Source: Polyangiaceae bacterium (GTDB lineage Bacteria; Myxococcota_A; Polyangia; Polyangiales; Polyangiaceae). Taken from it: a stretch of 5,864 nucleotides of DNA. The position numbers were made by a program, and so were the translations under genes. Where the stretch lies: the NCBI GenBank assembly GCA_022447485.1, contig JAKVCH010000216.1, positions 1 through 5,864 on the forward strand, in the 5' to 3' direction. Shown here in pieces: positions 1-5,864 of the stretch (positions are counted from its first letter, which is position 1; every line of letters starts with the position of its first letter). The notes under the pieces were generated by a model. That model ran no database searches. It was not told the origin of the DNA and worked only from the letters and a program-made list of their open reading frames with translations.

Positions 1-1001
1 GCCAGGGCCCCAGCTGCAGAGGAGTCACCGGTGAGAATGTGGTTGGTGAGCATTTGGCCGACCATCACACAAGCGGCGGGTACTCCGCTGAGCAGGAGAG
101 TGGCGAAAGCTCGGCGCCATCTTCCCGCTCCGGAAGTGCTTTTCAGAGTGTGCAGCCCGAGGGAAAAGCCGAAAATGGCGATCAGCGGCGCCGCCTCTGG
201 ACGAATGCTCACTAAAAGAGCGCTGGCTAAACCTAAAAGAGTGGCGGGGAGAGCGGACCAAGATTCCCCAGCGTCAGGGACGCTCGATAGCTCTAGGTGC
301 TGCCAAGCATCATCCCAAAGCACCAGGCAGAGGCTCCAGATTGCCAAGAACAGCGCGACTTCCATTCCCGAGAAAAGAGTCCAGTTGAGGACACCTGTGG
401 AGAGAAAGAGCACGGGGGCGAGAAAGGCTGTCCAGGGAGGCAGGTTCCGAAAAAGGCGTCTTGCTCCCAGCAGGGTACCGAGGATGCTGATGCAGGCGAC
501 GATGGCAGCCCATTGCATCAGTTCCAGACCCCGGTAGCCACCAAGGTAGCCAGCGGCGAGCACAAATGGATAGAGTAAGCTCGTTCCTCCGCTGGAGTAA
601 CCATTTCCACTAATCCACTCGAAGGGGTGTCCCTCGGCAATCGAGCGGGCAAAGTCGAAATGGATGAAGACGTCATCCAGGGGAGCGGACCAAGTGAGCG
701 ATTCAGCGCCGGCGGCGAGGGAGCGTAGTTGTTCTGGCTGGAACCAGAGCAGCACAGATTCGGTTTGTGCCGCGAGCGATGAGTAGAAAATGCGGGCGTT
801 GAGTAGGACGAGCAGAGCTGCAAAAAGGGTGTAAACTTTCTCTGGCGATTGGAGAATGGCTCGTCGATTAGCTTTCTTGGTAGGCCGTCCTTTCTGGCTT
901 GATGCAGGACTGTCTTCTCGTTGTCGCGATGCAGATAGCTGCCGAATTCGATCGAGAGCGCCCGGAGCGTGTTCAGTCGTTGAAGAAGGGCTATCGGCCA
1001 T
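1..1001 (-). CDS. GT-C-type membrane glycosyltransferase, N-terminal part (3' end beyond window)
   Basis: This minus-strand frame is open from an ATG at 1001 to the left edge, giving 333 residues; an in-frame TAG lies 12 bases before the ATG, so the start cannot move far upstream. Seen in the sequence: a hydrophilic, probably cytoplasmic tail (residues 1-52); a first membrane segment (about 56-76); an extracytoplasmic stretch with an Asp-Asp pair (D109-D110, in PLDDVFIHFDFARSIAEGHP); then hydrophobic segments near 139-158, 163-182, 188-206, 212-230, 251-266, 271-286 and 298-316. A first-loop acidic pair followed by FIHFDFARxxAEGHPF and a Gly/Ser-rich GGTSLLYP, plus a later RPEA (267-270), are typical of bacterial GT-C enzymes related to the ArnT/PMT group. 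These move sugars from polyprenyl-phosphate donors on the outer face of the inner membrane. The acceptor is unknown. No clear Shine-Dalgarno sequence precedes the ATG. The family call is fairly firm; the substrate is not determinable. Confidence 0.8.
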   Translation of the reverse strand, partial: MADSPSSTTEHAPGALDRIRQLSASRQREDSPASSQKGRPTKKANRRAILQSPEKVYTLFAALLVLLNARIFYSSLAAQTESVLLWFQPEQLRSLAAGAESLTWSAPLDDVFIHFDFARSIAEGHPFEWISGNGYSSGGTSLLYPFVLAAGYLGGYRGLELMQWAAIVACISILGTLLGARRLFRNLPPWTAFLAPVLFLSTGVLNWTLFSGMEVALFLAIWSLCLVLWDDAWQHLELSSVPDAGESWSALPATLLGLASALLVSIRPEAAPLIAIFGFSLGLHTLKSTSGAGRWRRAFATLLLSGVPAACVMVGQMLTNHILTGDSSAAGAL

Positions 1002-1117
1002 GACCCGGGGGATCTATCAGCCCGCTGGGCCGTCGTCGACACCTCGGGGACTCCCAAGGAGAGCCGAAATCCTTGTTCAGGCTGCAAGAGGAGCGGTGCC
1101 GGTGTAGGGTAGCTGTC
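1002..1117. other. Divergent intergenic gap between glycosyltransferase and kinase genes
   Basis: The two genes are transcribed away from each other across 116 bp, so both promoters or their controls would be expected here. I see no convincing -10/-35 pair on either strand and no clear operator-like inverted repeat. An AAGGAG stretch at 1056-1061 lies 11 bases before a TTG at 1073 that is in frame with the kinase, which would make that TTG an alternative kinase start and shorten the gap to 71 bp. Confidence 0.5.
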
Positions 1118-2728
1118 ATGGGATTGTCCCGCGAGCGTCTGATTCTTTTGCCCTTGACCCTTGGCGTCGTGGCCTCAGTCGCTCTTTTGGCGACGTTTTT
1201 CTATCGCTCGAGCTTTCAATTGGAGCAATTGCGGGAGCAATCTGTGGTGGAGGCGACCCATCTCTTGGCGAATGAAAAGGCCGACCGTCTCGAAAAGGCC
1301 GTGATTGCTCAAGATAATGCAGTGCTCGCCTTGGTTGGACGCGATCCCTTAGAACAATTTGCTCAGCGGTGGCTCGAAGTCGCGTCCGTTCAGACTCCTA
1401 CTGTACGTTCTGTCTTGTTGATCGACCTCGACTCTCAAAGCCGCGAGGTGCTGGGATATGCGAGTCGAGCTCCGGGGCTTGCCGATGACGAGTTTCGGCG
1501 AACACTCCTTTTTCACCTCTGGTCCGAATTGAATTGGGAGGGTCCTGGCGTTCATGAATTGAGACACCTCCATACAACTTGGAATGAGCAAAGCTACTTG
1601 TTGAGCTACAAGCGCTTGAGCATCAACGAAGGAGAAAGGCTTCTCGTCATTTGGCATGATGTGCCGCGTATTGTGCACGATGTCTTTCCACGAATTTACA
1701 ACGAAAATTTATCGACAGCCGCGGTCTCCGTCGATGACGAGCAAACTCGCTCGTTGACGCGTCGCGGGGAAGAGGCCAGCCGTATGAATGTGGTCGACGC
1801 CCAAGGGCGAATTATTTACGGCCCACCCCTCAGCCGTGGAGGACTGACTCTCGGACGACAATTCCCCACAACCCTCTATCGTTGGCGGGTGAATATCAGC
1901 ATGATCGCCGCCGAGGAGCTTGCCGAAGAGCTTGAGCAACGTCGTGTTCTTGAGGTGATCATGGTGGCGATAGCAGCTCTTGTCGTGATTGCCGGTTTGA
2001 TTGTGATTGTCGTCGCCGTGATTCGTGAACGAAAGTTAGCGATGCTGAAAAGCGAGTTTGTAGCGAATGTATCTCATGAGTTGAAGACACCGCTTTCTCT
2101 CGTGCGCATGTTTAGTGAGATGCTCTTGTCGGGGCGAGCTCCGGAAGCCAAGAGGGATAAATACTTAGAAATTATTGTCGGCGAGAGTGAGCGTCTGAGT
2201 GCTTTGATTGATAACGTCTTGGACTTTTCTCGTATGGAGCGAGGCCGAGAGTCTTTTGAGTTTCGCCGTATTTCTCCTGACGAGGCTTTTGCTCGAGCGG
2301 TCGATGTCTGCCTGCCGCGAGCCGAGCGTTTGGGTGTACGTCTTGAGTACACCTCAACTCTAGAAGAGAAGCTGAAGGCTCGTATTGATGAGCGCGCACT
2401 GGAAATCGGCTTGATTAACTTGATCGACAATGCCCTGAAATATGCCGAAGGAACGGAAAGTATCGAAGTACACGTCTGTCTAAAGAACAACTTCATCGAA
2501 GTGAGAGTCACAGATCATGGTCCAGGGGTTCCGGATGTCGACCGCAAAAGAGTCTTCGAACGCTTTGTTCGTGGCAAGCATAAGGCAGGTGATAGCGGGC
2601 GAGGCAGCGGTATTGGTCTAGCGATGGTGGCCCAAATTGCTCGCGCCCATGGCGGTCGAGCTTGGGTAGAAAAGGTTGAGCCCCAGGGAGCCTGCTTCAT
2701 TATGACCTTAGTAGTGAATGAAGACTGA
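1118..2728 (+). CDS. Orphan membrane sensor histidine kinase, no HAMP domain
   Basis: A complete 536-residue kinase that should sense an envelope signal, autophosphorylate on histidine and pass the phosphate to a response regulator encoded elsewhere. Order seen: short cytoplasmic end, TM1 (about 8-28), extracytoplasmic domain (29-276), TM2 (277-302), a linker of about 17 residues, HisKA (312-376) with H-box SHELKTP and H320 as phosphoacceptor, then a HATPase_c domain with N-box (N438 in LINLIDNALKYA), G1 box DHGPG (D466, G468, G470), F-box near FERFVRG and G2 box GRGSGIGL (495-501 plus flanks). All catalytic boxes are intact. TM2 runs into the H-box region with no room for a HAMP domain. The sensor has hydrophobic-strand/turn motifs (VRSVLLIDLD, 96-105; VVDAQGRIIYG, 225-235) suggesting PAS-like or dCache folds, which is inference. 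I chose ATG 1118, with AGGG 7 bases upstream. An in-frame TTG at 1073, preceded by AAGGAG, would add 15 residues. No response regulator adjoins it. Confidence 0.93.
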   Translation: MGLSRERLILLPLTLGVVASVALLATFFYRSSFQLEQLREQSVVEATHLLANEKADRLEKAVIAQDNAVLALVGRDPLEQFAQRWLEVASVQTPTVRSVLLIDLDSQSREVLGYASRAPGLADDEFRRTLLFHLWSELNWEGPGVHELRHLHTTWNEQSYLLSYKRLSINEGERLLVIWHDVPRIVHDVFPRIYNENLSTAAVSVDDEQTRSLTRRGEEASRMNVVDAQGRIIYGPPLSRGGLTLGRQFPTTLYRWRVNISMIAAEELAEELEQRRVLEVIMVAIAALVVIAGLIVIVVAVIRERKLAMLKSEFVANVSHELKTPLSLVRMFSEMLLSGRAPEAKRDKYLEIIVGESERLSALIDNVLDFSRMERGRESFEFRRISPDEAFARAVDVCLPRAERLGVRLEYTSTLEEKLKARIDERALEIGLINLIDNALKYAEGTESIEVHVCLKNNFIEVRVTDHGPGVPDVDRKRVFERFVRGKHKAGDSGRGSGIGLAMVAQIARAHGGRAWVEKVEPQGACFIMTLVVNED

Positions 2729-2756
2729 AGTTTCAGCGCCAGGCGCCTGCTTTATT
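2725..2756 (+). terminator. Possible terminator between converging genes
   Basis: Two overlapping inverted repeats sit where the kinase and endopeptidase genes converge. The first is CTGAA-GT-TTCAG (2725-2736), which includes the kinase stop codon. The second is a GC-rich hairpin at 2734-2749, CAGCGC-CAG-GCGCCTG, with six pairs and one bulged C, followed by CTTTATT. Read on the plus strand this resembles a short intrinsic terminator, but the loop is only three bases and the T run is interrupted. On the minus strand the hairpin is followed by GAAACTTC, so it is unlikely to end the endopeptidase transcript. Part of it overlaps the endopeptidase stop codon (2752-2754). Confidence 0.35.
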
Positions 2757-5130
2757 CATTGACTTCTCCATCATCACTGGGAGCCTGTAGTTTTTGCAGT
2801 TCCTTATCGGTCAAAAAGATAGCAGACGGAGCCACGACCTGAGCTGGACCTGTAGATGACGTTGGTGCCGCTGTCGGCGTGGGCGCTGCAGTTGGTCTCG
2901 CCGCCGTAGGGACACGCGGAGCCTGCGGCGAGGAAGCCGCTGGTTGCAGAGGCGTCGCGTTTGACCCAGCGGGTTGTGCTGCCTGGGCAGTGGGTGCAAC
3001 AGGCGCAGCGATAGCTCCCGTCGTTTCGGTCGAGCTAGGTACGCCCTGAGTCGGGGGCGCTGTGTTTTCCTCTGCCATCGCTAGGGGCGGAGGTGTCGCT
3101 GAGGCCGGGCTAGGCCATGGAATAGCATCAAGAATCGGGTCATATTTGCGTCGAACCGACTGGAAGTCCTCACGATAGCGCTTGGGGAGCACCCGTAAAC
3201 CGTCGAGATTCATCGTCTCGGGGTCGATATACTGACCGTCTTTTTTGATCACAAAGTGCAGGTGAGGCCCCGTGGAACGTCCGGTTGTTCCGCAATAGCC
3301 GATGGTTTGCATGCGATCGACTCGGTCGCCGACCTTTAAGCCTTTGGCGAAACGGGAGAGGTGAGCGTAGCCAGATTCGTAACCACCTTCATGCTTAATC
3401 TTGACGAAGTTTCCTGTTGCGCCGCCCCAACCTCGAAAAGTAATAACGCCCGGTGAAGTGGCTCCAATTGGTGTGCCTGTCGGTGCTCCAAAGTCTGTAC
3501 CCGTATGCGGGTGTATCTTCTTCAGTACAGGGTGCATACGCTTCATGTTGAATTTTGAAGTCACTGGGGCTCCAGGCATAGGCTTGCGCCAGCCACCGTC
3601 ATGAGGAGCGCGACCGGTTCGGTCATAATACCCGCCTTCAGTCGGGTGATTGAAATAGTAGACTCTGGTCGTTTTGCCTTTTTTGCCTTTATCAATCTCG
3701 AGGGCCTCAATCCCAGCGTAACGAGAGAATTTACCGAGGACGCTCACCTCTTGAGCGATGGCCCGGACGCGGTAGCCTTTGCGGAACTCGGAGAGCAGCA
3801 TATGACCGCGGAGGGCCTTAGTGGCCACTTTGCTTAGCCCAGCATCAAATCCTCCAGCCTTTGCCGAGTCGTCAAATGATTGCCCATTGTGAATAAACGA
3901 CCGTCGGACTTGTTGCCGTTCGACTTTCAAGTCCAGGCGCTTGCCTTTGAGATAGCCGGCGTCGTCTGCCTTTGCCTGATAAACCTCCTCGTCGGAAACG
4001 ATATATTCGAAGGCGATGAGCTTTTTCGCACTGCCTTCTACGAGTGCAGCAAACTTATCGGAGTAGCGACAATGATCGAGGTCGCGGAGCTCCTTGAGTG
4101 CGGTATAGGCGCGATAAGCATCTTGTTTGCTGAGGCCCGCGTCTTGTATTGCGCGTAAAAAAGCGTTCTTGCCAATCTTTCCTCTTAAAACTTGTCTTCC
4201 TGACTCGCCCGCCGCATCGGCGATTCGCCAGGGACCAACGACCTGAGGCTTGGTCGGCGGCAGCTTTGGTGCTGGGATGGCGATGACTGGTGACTCAGGC
4301 TTCTCCTCGGGAAGGCTGGCAGAAATCAGCTGAGAACCGTCGAATTGTGCAAAGTGAGCAACAGCAAAGGCTGCTCCTACCCCTGCTGCTGCACTGAGAA
4401 AGATACGCAGAGCAGGCGGCAGCATCCGTGCTTCTTGGGCATGCTCTCGATTTGTTAGTTCTTCGAGTTCTGACAGAACGGCATTCTTAGGTGTGTCGAG
4501 AGCTTGGGTTCGGAGGGAAGAGGGCTGTGTGCCAGAGCTTTGCTCTTTGGTGGTTGGTCGAGGCGAAGGGCTTGTGATGGGGCTCGTGATTGGACTAGTA
4601 GAAGATACTTGCGTCTTCGTTGGTTGAGCATTGCTTCCCTCCACGGAGTCATTGGGCACGGTCGGGGCGGCTGCCGGAGGCTCTGAGGTGCGTGATGCTT
4701 TCTGGGCGCGGGCTAGTAGACGTGCACGTACTGGATGTTCTTGCTGATGGGTTGCTCCCTTCCACGGCTCCGAAGCTTTCGTCTTGGAGGAGGAGAGCTG
4801 TCCGCTACCTCCAACGGAGGGATCTTCAATTGTACCGACGAGTCGGGGCTGGGCCGCTGGTGAGGCAGCTGCGCTCGTCGAGGCATCCAATTTGTCGGTT
4901 TTTTGCTCGCTAGCAGAGCTGCTCTCCTGAGACTCAAGTGCTTCTTGGTCTGGATCGCCATCGAGCTGCTCGCTGGTGGTGGATGGCGTGTCTGGGCTCG
5001 CTGCCGTTGAGGGTCGGACATCGACTTCTCGAGGCGGTGACCAGGAGGGAACGCTCGGTCGCGATGGGGGACTGGAAGGAGGCTCGCTCGACACTCTGCG
5101 CGGGGTAGCAGCGAGGTCCTTTTGAGACAA
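2752..5130 (-). CDS. Single-pass membrane M23 (LytM-type) peptidoglycan endopeptidase, Csd3/MepM-like
   Basis: A 792-residue zinc metallopeptidase expected to cut peptide cross-links of peptidoglycan in the periplasm. Domains seen: residues 1-235, hydrophilic and rich in Pro, Ser, Thr and Ala, without an internal Met; one membrane segment (about 240-262); a Pro-rich spacer to about 303; a region to about 500 resembling the N-terminal domains of Csd3/MepM proteases, ending in GGYYDRTGR (from G499); the M23 core with H542xxxD546 (in HTGTDFGAPTGTP), H590 (YAHLS), and H623-L-H625 (GPHLHF). By analogy with LytM, H542, D546 and H625 bind zinc while H590 and H623 are catalytic, so it looks active rather than degenerate. 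A Pro/Ala/Thr-rich tail (673-770) ends in IFLTDKELQKLQ (771-782). With one membrane helix, residues 1-235 would be cytoplasmic and the protease periplasmic. The start is TTG at 5130, with in-frame TAA at 5160-5158. ATG at 4425 (M236), right before the membrane helix, is an alternative start giving 557 residues; neither start has a strong Shine-Dalgarno. The promoter close to 5130 favours the long form. Confidence 0.9.
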   Translation of the reverse strand: MSQKDLAATPRRVSSEPPSSPPSRPSVPSWSPPREVDVRPSTAASPDTPSTTSEQLDGDPDQEALESQESSSASEQKTDKLDASTSAAASPAAQPRLVGTIEDPSVGGSGQLSSSKTKASEPWKGATHQQEHPVRARLLARAQKASRTSEPPAAAPTVPNDSVEGSNAQPTKTQVSSTSPITSPITSPSPRPTTKEQSSGTQPSSLRTQALDTPKNAVLSELEELTNREHAQEARMLPPALRIFLSAAAGVGAAFAVAHFAQFDGSQLISASLPEEKPESPVIAIPAPKLPPTKPQVVGPWRIADAAGESGRQVLRGKIGKNAFLRAIQDAGLSKQDAYRAYTALKELRDLDHCRYSDKFAALVEGSAKKLIAFEYIVSDEEVYQAKADDAGYLKGKRLDLKVERQQVRRSFIHNGQSFDDSAKAGGFDAGLSKVATKALRGHMLLSEFRKGYRVRAIAQEVSVLGKFSRYAGIEALEIDKGKKGKTTRVYYFNHPTEGGYYDRTGRAPHDGGWRKPMPGAPVTSKFNMKRMHPVLKKIHPHTGTDFGAPTGTPIGATSPGVITFRGWGGATGNFVKIKHEGGYESGYAHLSRFAKGLKVGDRVDRMQTIGYCGTTGRSTGPHLHFVIKKDGQYIDPETMNLDGLRVLPKRYREDFQSVRRKYDPILDAIPWPSPASATPPPLAMAEENTAPPTQGVPSSTETTGAIAAPVAPTAQAAQPAGSNATPLQPAASSPQAPRVPTAARPTAAPTPTAAPTSSTGPAQVVAPSAIFLTDKELQKLQAPSDDGEVNE
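4568..4591 (-). repeat. Short tandem repeat (2 x 12 bp) inside endopeptidase gene
   Basis: GGGCTTGTGATG (4568-4579) is followed directly by GGGCTCGTGATT (4580-4591), with 10 of 12 bases alike. It encodes the SPITSPITSP stretch in the disordered N-terminal region of the M23 protein and is in frame, so a change in copy number would alter only linker length. It is a minor low-complexity feature. Confidence 0.6.
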
Positions 5131-5329
5131 GCTAGGCTCTACACGTTTATTATAAAATTACACTCGCATTGGTGAAATGGTCTCAAATTTAATTTCCGAG
5201 CTACCCACGGCGTATCTTTCGTGTCGATGCCAGCCATGCACCGACGCGCATTTGGCCCTGCAGAAGGACTCGATTTACTGCGGCGAGTCAGAGGGTCGTT
5301 GCCTGTCGGCGCGCTTCTGGTCCGAGGGG
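5131..5329. other. Intergenic gap between lipB end and endopeptidase start
   Basis: This 199-bp gap separates two minus-strand genes. Its left end holds the predicted endopeptidase promoter. In the rest I see no clear terminator for lipB: the best inverted repeat is GACTC/GAGTC around 5270-5290, with a loop too long and no T run. I find no tRNA and no small gene with a believable ribosome-binding site. Confidence 0.6.
5149..5176 (-). promoter_or_regulatory. Predicted sigma70-type promoter for the M23 endopeptidase gene
   Basis: On the minus strand a perfect TATAAT occupies 5154-5149 within an AT-rich patch (5145-5160) that stands out from its GC-rich surroundings. A TTCACC at 5176-5171 matches four of six -35 positions with a 16-bp spacer. 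Transcription would begin near 5142, leaving only about a dozen bases before the TTG at 5130. That short leader has just a GAG as possible ribosome-binding signal, so initiation may be weak or nearly leaderless. The placement supports the long reading of the endopeptidase and implies it can be transcribed separately from lipB. Confidence 0.55.
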
Positions 5330-5864
5330 CTATTCTTGCAGGCAGAGGTCGCGGAGTTCATCGTCTCGAAGCGAGCTGAGGTCTTCTTCGGCAGACTCTG
5401 CCCCGATGATTTTCTCCGCAAGCAATGGGCCTGCGGTCTTTGCTGCTTCTCTGGTGCTGATCACATTTTTCGAGAGTTGGGCCACGCTCGTGACGCCATG
5501 TTGGTGAATGCCGCAGGGCACAATCAGGTCAAAAAGGGAGAGGTCGGTGCTTAGGTTGAGGGCGAAGCCATGGCTAGTGACCCAGCGGTTAATACGGACG
5601 CCAATTGCGCCAATCTTCGCAGGCCTTTGCGCATGTTCTTCGCCGGGCCAATTCTGCGGCTGCTCGCGGTCGAGCCATAATCCAATCAAGTCTTTCTTTG
5701 TGCCTCCTTGAAGCCCAAAGGGTGCGATTAGCTCGTTCATCGTGTGGGTGAGGGCACGGACATATTTCCGAACGTCTTGCTTCCCGGGGGGGAGAAATAC
5801 AATCGGGTAGGCAATTAACTGCCCCGGCGCGTGGAGGGTGACGTCTCCGCCGCGCCCTGTTTCG
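5330..5864 (-). CDS. lipB: Octanoyl-[acyl-carrier protein]:protein octanoyltransferase LipB, C-terminal part (5' end beyond window)
   Basis: LipB transfers octanoyl groups from acyl carrier protein to lysines of lipoyl domains (pyruvate and 2-oxoglutarate dehydrogenases, glycine cleavage H protein) in the cytoplasm; LipA then inserts sulfur. The 177 residues here run from within the substrate-binding motif to a TAG at 5332-5330. Seen: RGGDVTLHAPGQLIAYP, the LipB family signature, at the right edge (RGG at 5854-5846); the catalytic Lys in AKIGAIGVR (5617-5615); RWVTSHGFALNL; and the catalytic Cys in IVPCGI (5515-5513). The Lys and Cys are 34 residues apart, matching K135/C169 of the E. coli enzyme. 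Between the RGG motif and the Lys there are about 15 more residues than in E. coli LipB, from the hydrophilic stretch LDREQPQNWPGEEHAQRP. About 70 N-terminal residues are presumably missing beyond the window. lipA is not visible here. The identification is firm. Confidence 0.95.
   Translation of the reverse strand, partial: ETGRGGDVTLHAPGQLIAYPIVFLPPGKQDVRKYVRALTHTMNELIAPFGLQGGTKKDLIGLWLDREQPQNWPGEEHAQRPAKIGAIGVRINRWVTSHGFALNLSTDLSLFDLIVPCGIHQHGVTSVAQLSKNVISTREAAKTAGPLLAEKIIGAESAEEDLSSLRDDELRDLCLQE

Noticed and set aside
251..694. Exact 12-bp direct repeat GAGCGGACCAAG at 251-262 and 683-694
   Set aside because: Both copies encode Trp-Ser-Ala in the same frame of the glycosyltransferase. There is no further similarity around them, so chance is the simplest explanation.
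518..1087. Minus-strand open frame of 189 codons starting at 1087
   Set aside because: It overlaps the glycosyltransferase gene in another frame. Its translation is Ser/Arg/Pro-rich with no membrane pattern, while the competing frame gives a coherent GT-C protein with family motifs.
2074..2511. Minus-strand open frame of 145 codons antisense to the kinase core
   Set aside because: It lies opposite the H-box and N-box coding region and is Ser/Arg-rich, as expected for a shadow frame.
5191..5329. Possible tRNA-like segment (ATCGAGTCC on the minus strand resembles a T-loop)
   Set aside because: No acceptor, D or anticodon stems can be formed around it, so it does not support a tRNA call.
5177..5554. 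Plus-strand open frame of 125 codons with several Cys (CRCQPC near its start)
   Set aside because: Its last 225 bases are antisense to the conserved part of lipB, the ATG has no ribosome-binding sequence, and the Cys spacing matches no motif I know.
1..5864. Mobile element, CRISPR, toxin-antitoxin or defence cassette
   Set aside because: No transposase or integrase motifs, terminal inverted repeats, spaced direct repeats or small paired genes were seen. All sizeable coding regions are accounted for by four recognisable families.

Overview
The window looks like an ordinary chromosomal segment of a Gram-negative bacterium. It is moderately GC-rich by eye, and the GC drops sharply only around 5145-5160. 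It encodes a membrane histidine kinase with a large extracytoplasmic sensor, a membrane-anchored peptidoglycan endopeptidase and the lipoate enzyme LipB. The style of the proteins (orphan kinase, endopeptidase with long Pro/Ala/Ser/Thr-rich flanks, GT-C membrane protein) reminds me of the former Deltaproteobacteria (Myxococcota, Bradymonadota, Bdellovibrionota). That assignment is an impression, not a demonstration.

Layout, left to right. (1) 1-1001, minus strand: the N-terminal 333 residues of a polytopic GT-C-type glycosyltransferase, running off the left edge. (2) 1002-1117: a 116-bp divergent gap. (3) 1118-2728, plus strand: a complete sensor histidine kinase without a HAMP domain and without a response regulator beside it. 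(4) 2725-2756: overlapping inverted repeats between two converging genes, possibly a terminator. (5) 2752-5130, minus strand: a 792-residue single-pass M23 (LytM-type) zinc endopeptidase, with a Csd3/MepM-like middle and disordered tails at both ends. (6) 5131-5329: a gap holding a good sigma70-type promoter for the endopeptidase. (7) 5330-5864, minus strand: the C-terminal 177 residues of LipB, running off the right edge.

Three of the four genes bear on the cell envelope: sugar transfer across the membrane, envelope sensing and cell-wall cleavage. lipB is housekeeping metabolism. Nothing shows that the four form one pathway. The kinase is divergent from the glycosyltransferase and convergent with the endopeptidase, so only lipB and the endopeptidase share a direction, and the latter appears to have its own promoter.

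I found no mobile element, CRISPR array, tRNA, rRNA or defence-type cassette, and nothing that clearly qualifies as an undescribed system. The least ordinary items are the architecture of the M23 protein and the uncharacterised sensor of the orphan kinase.
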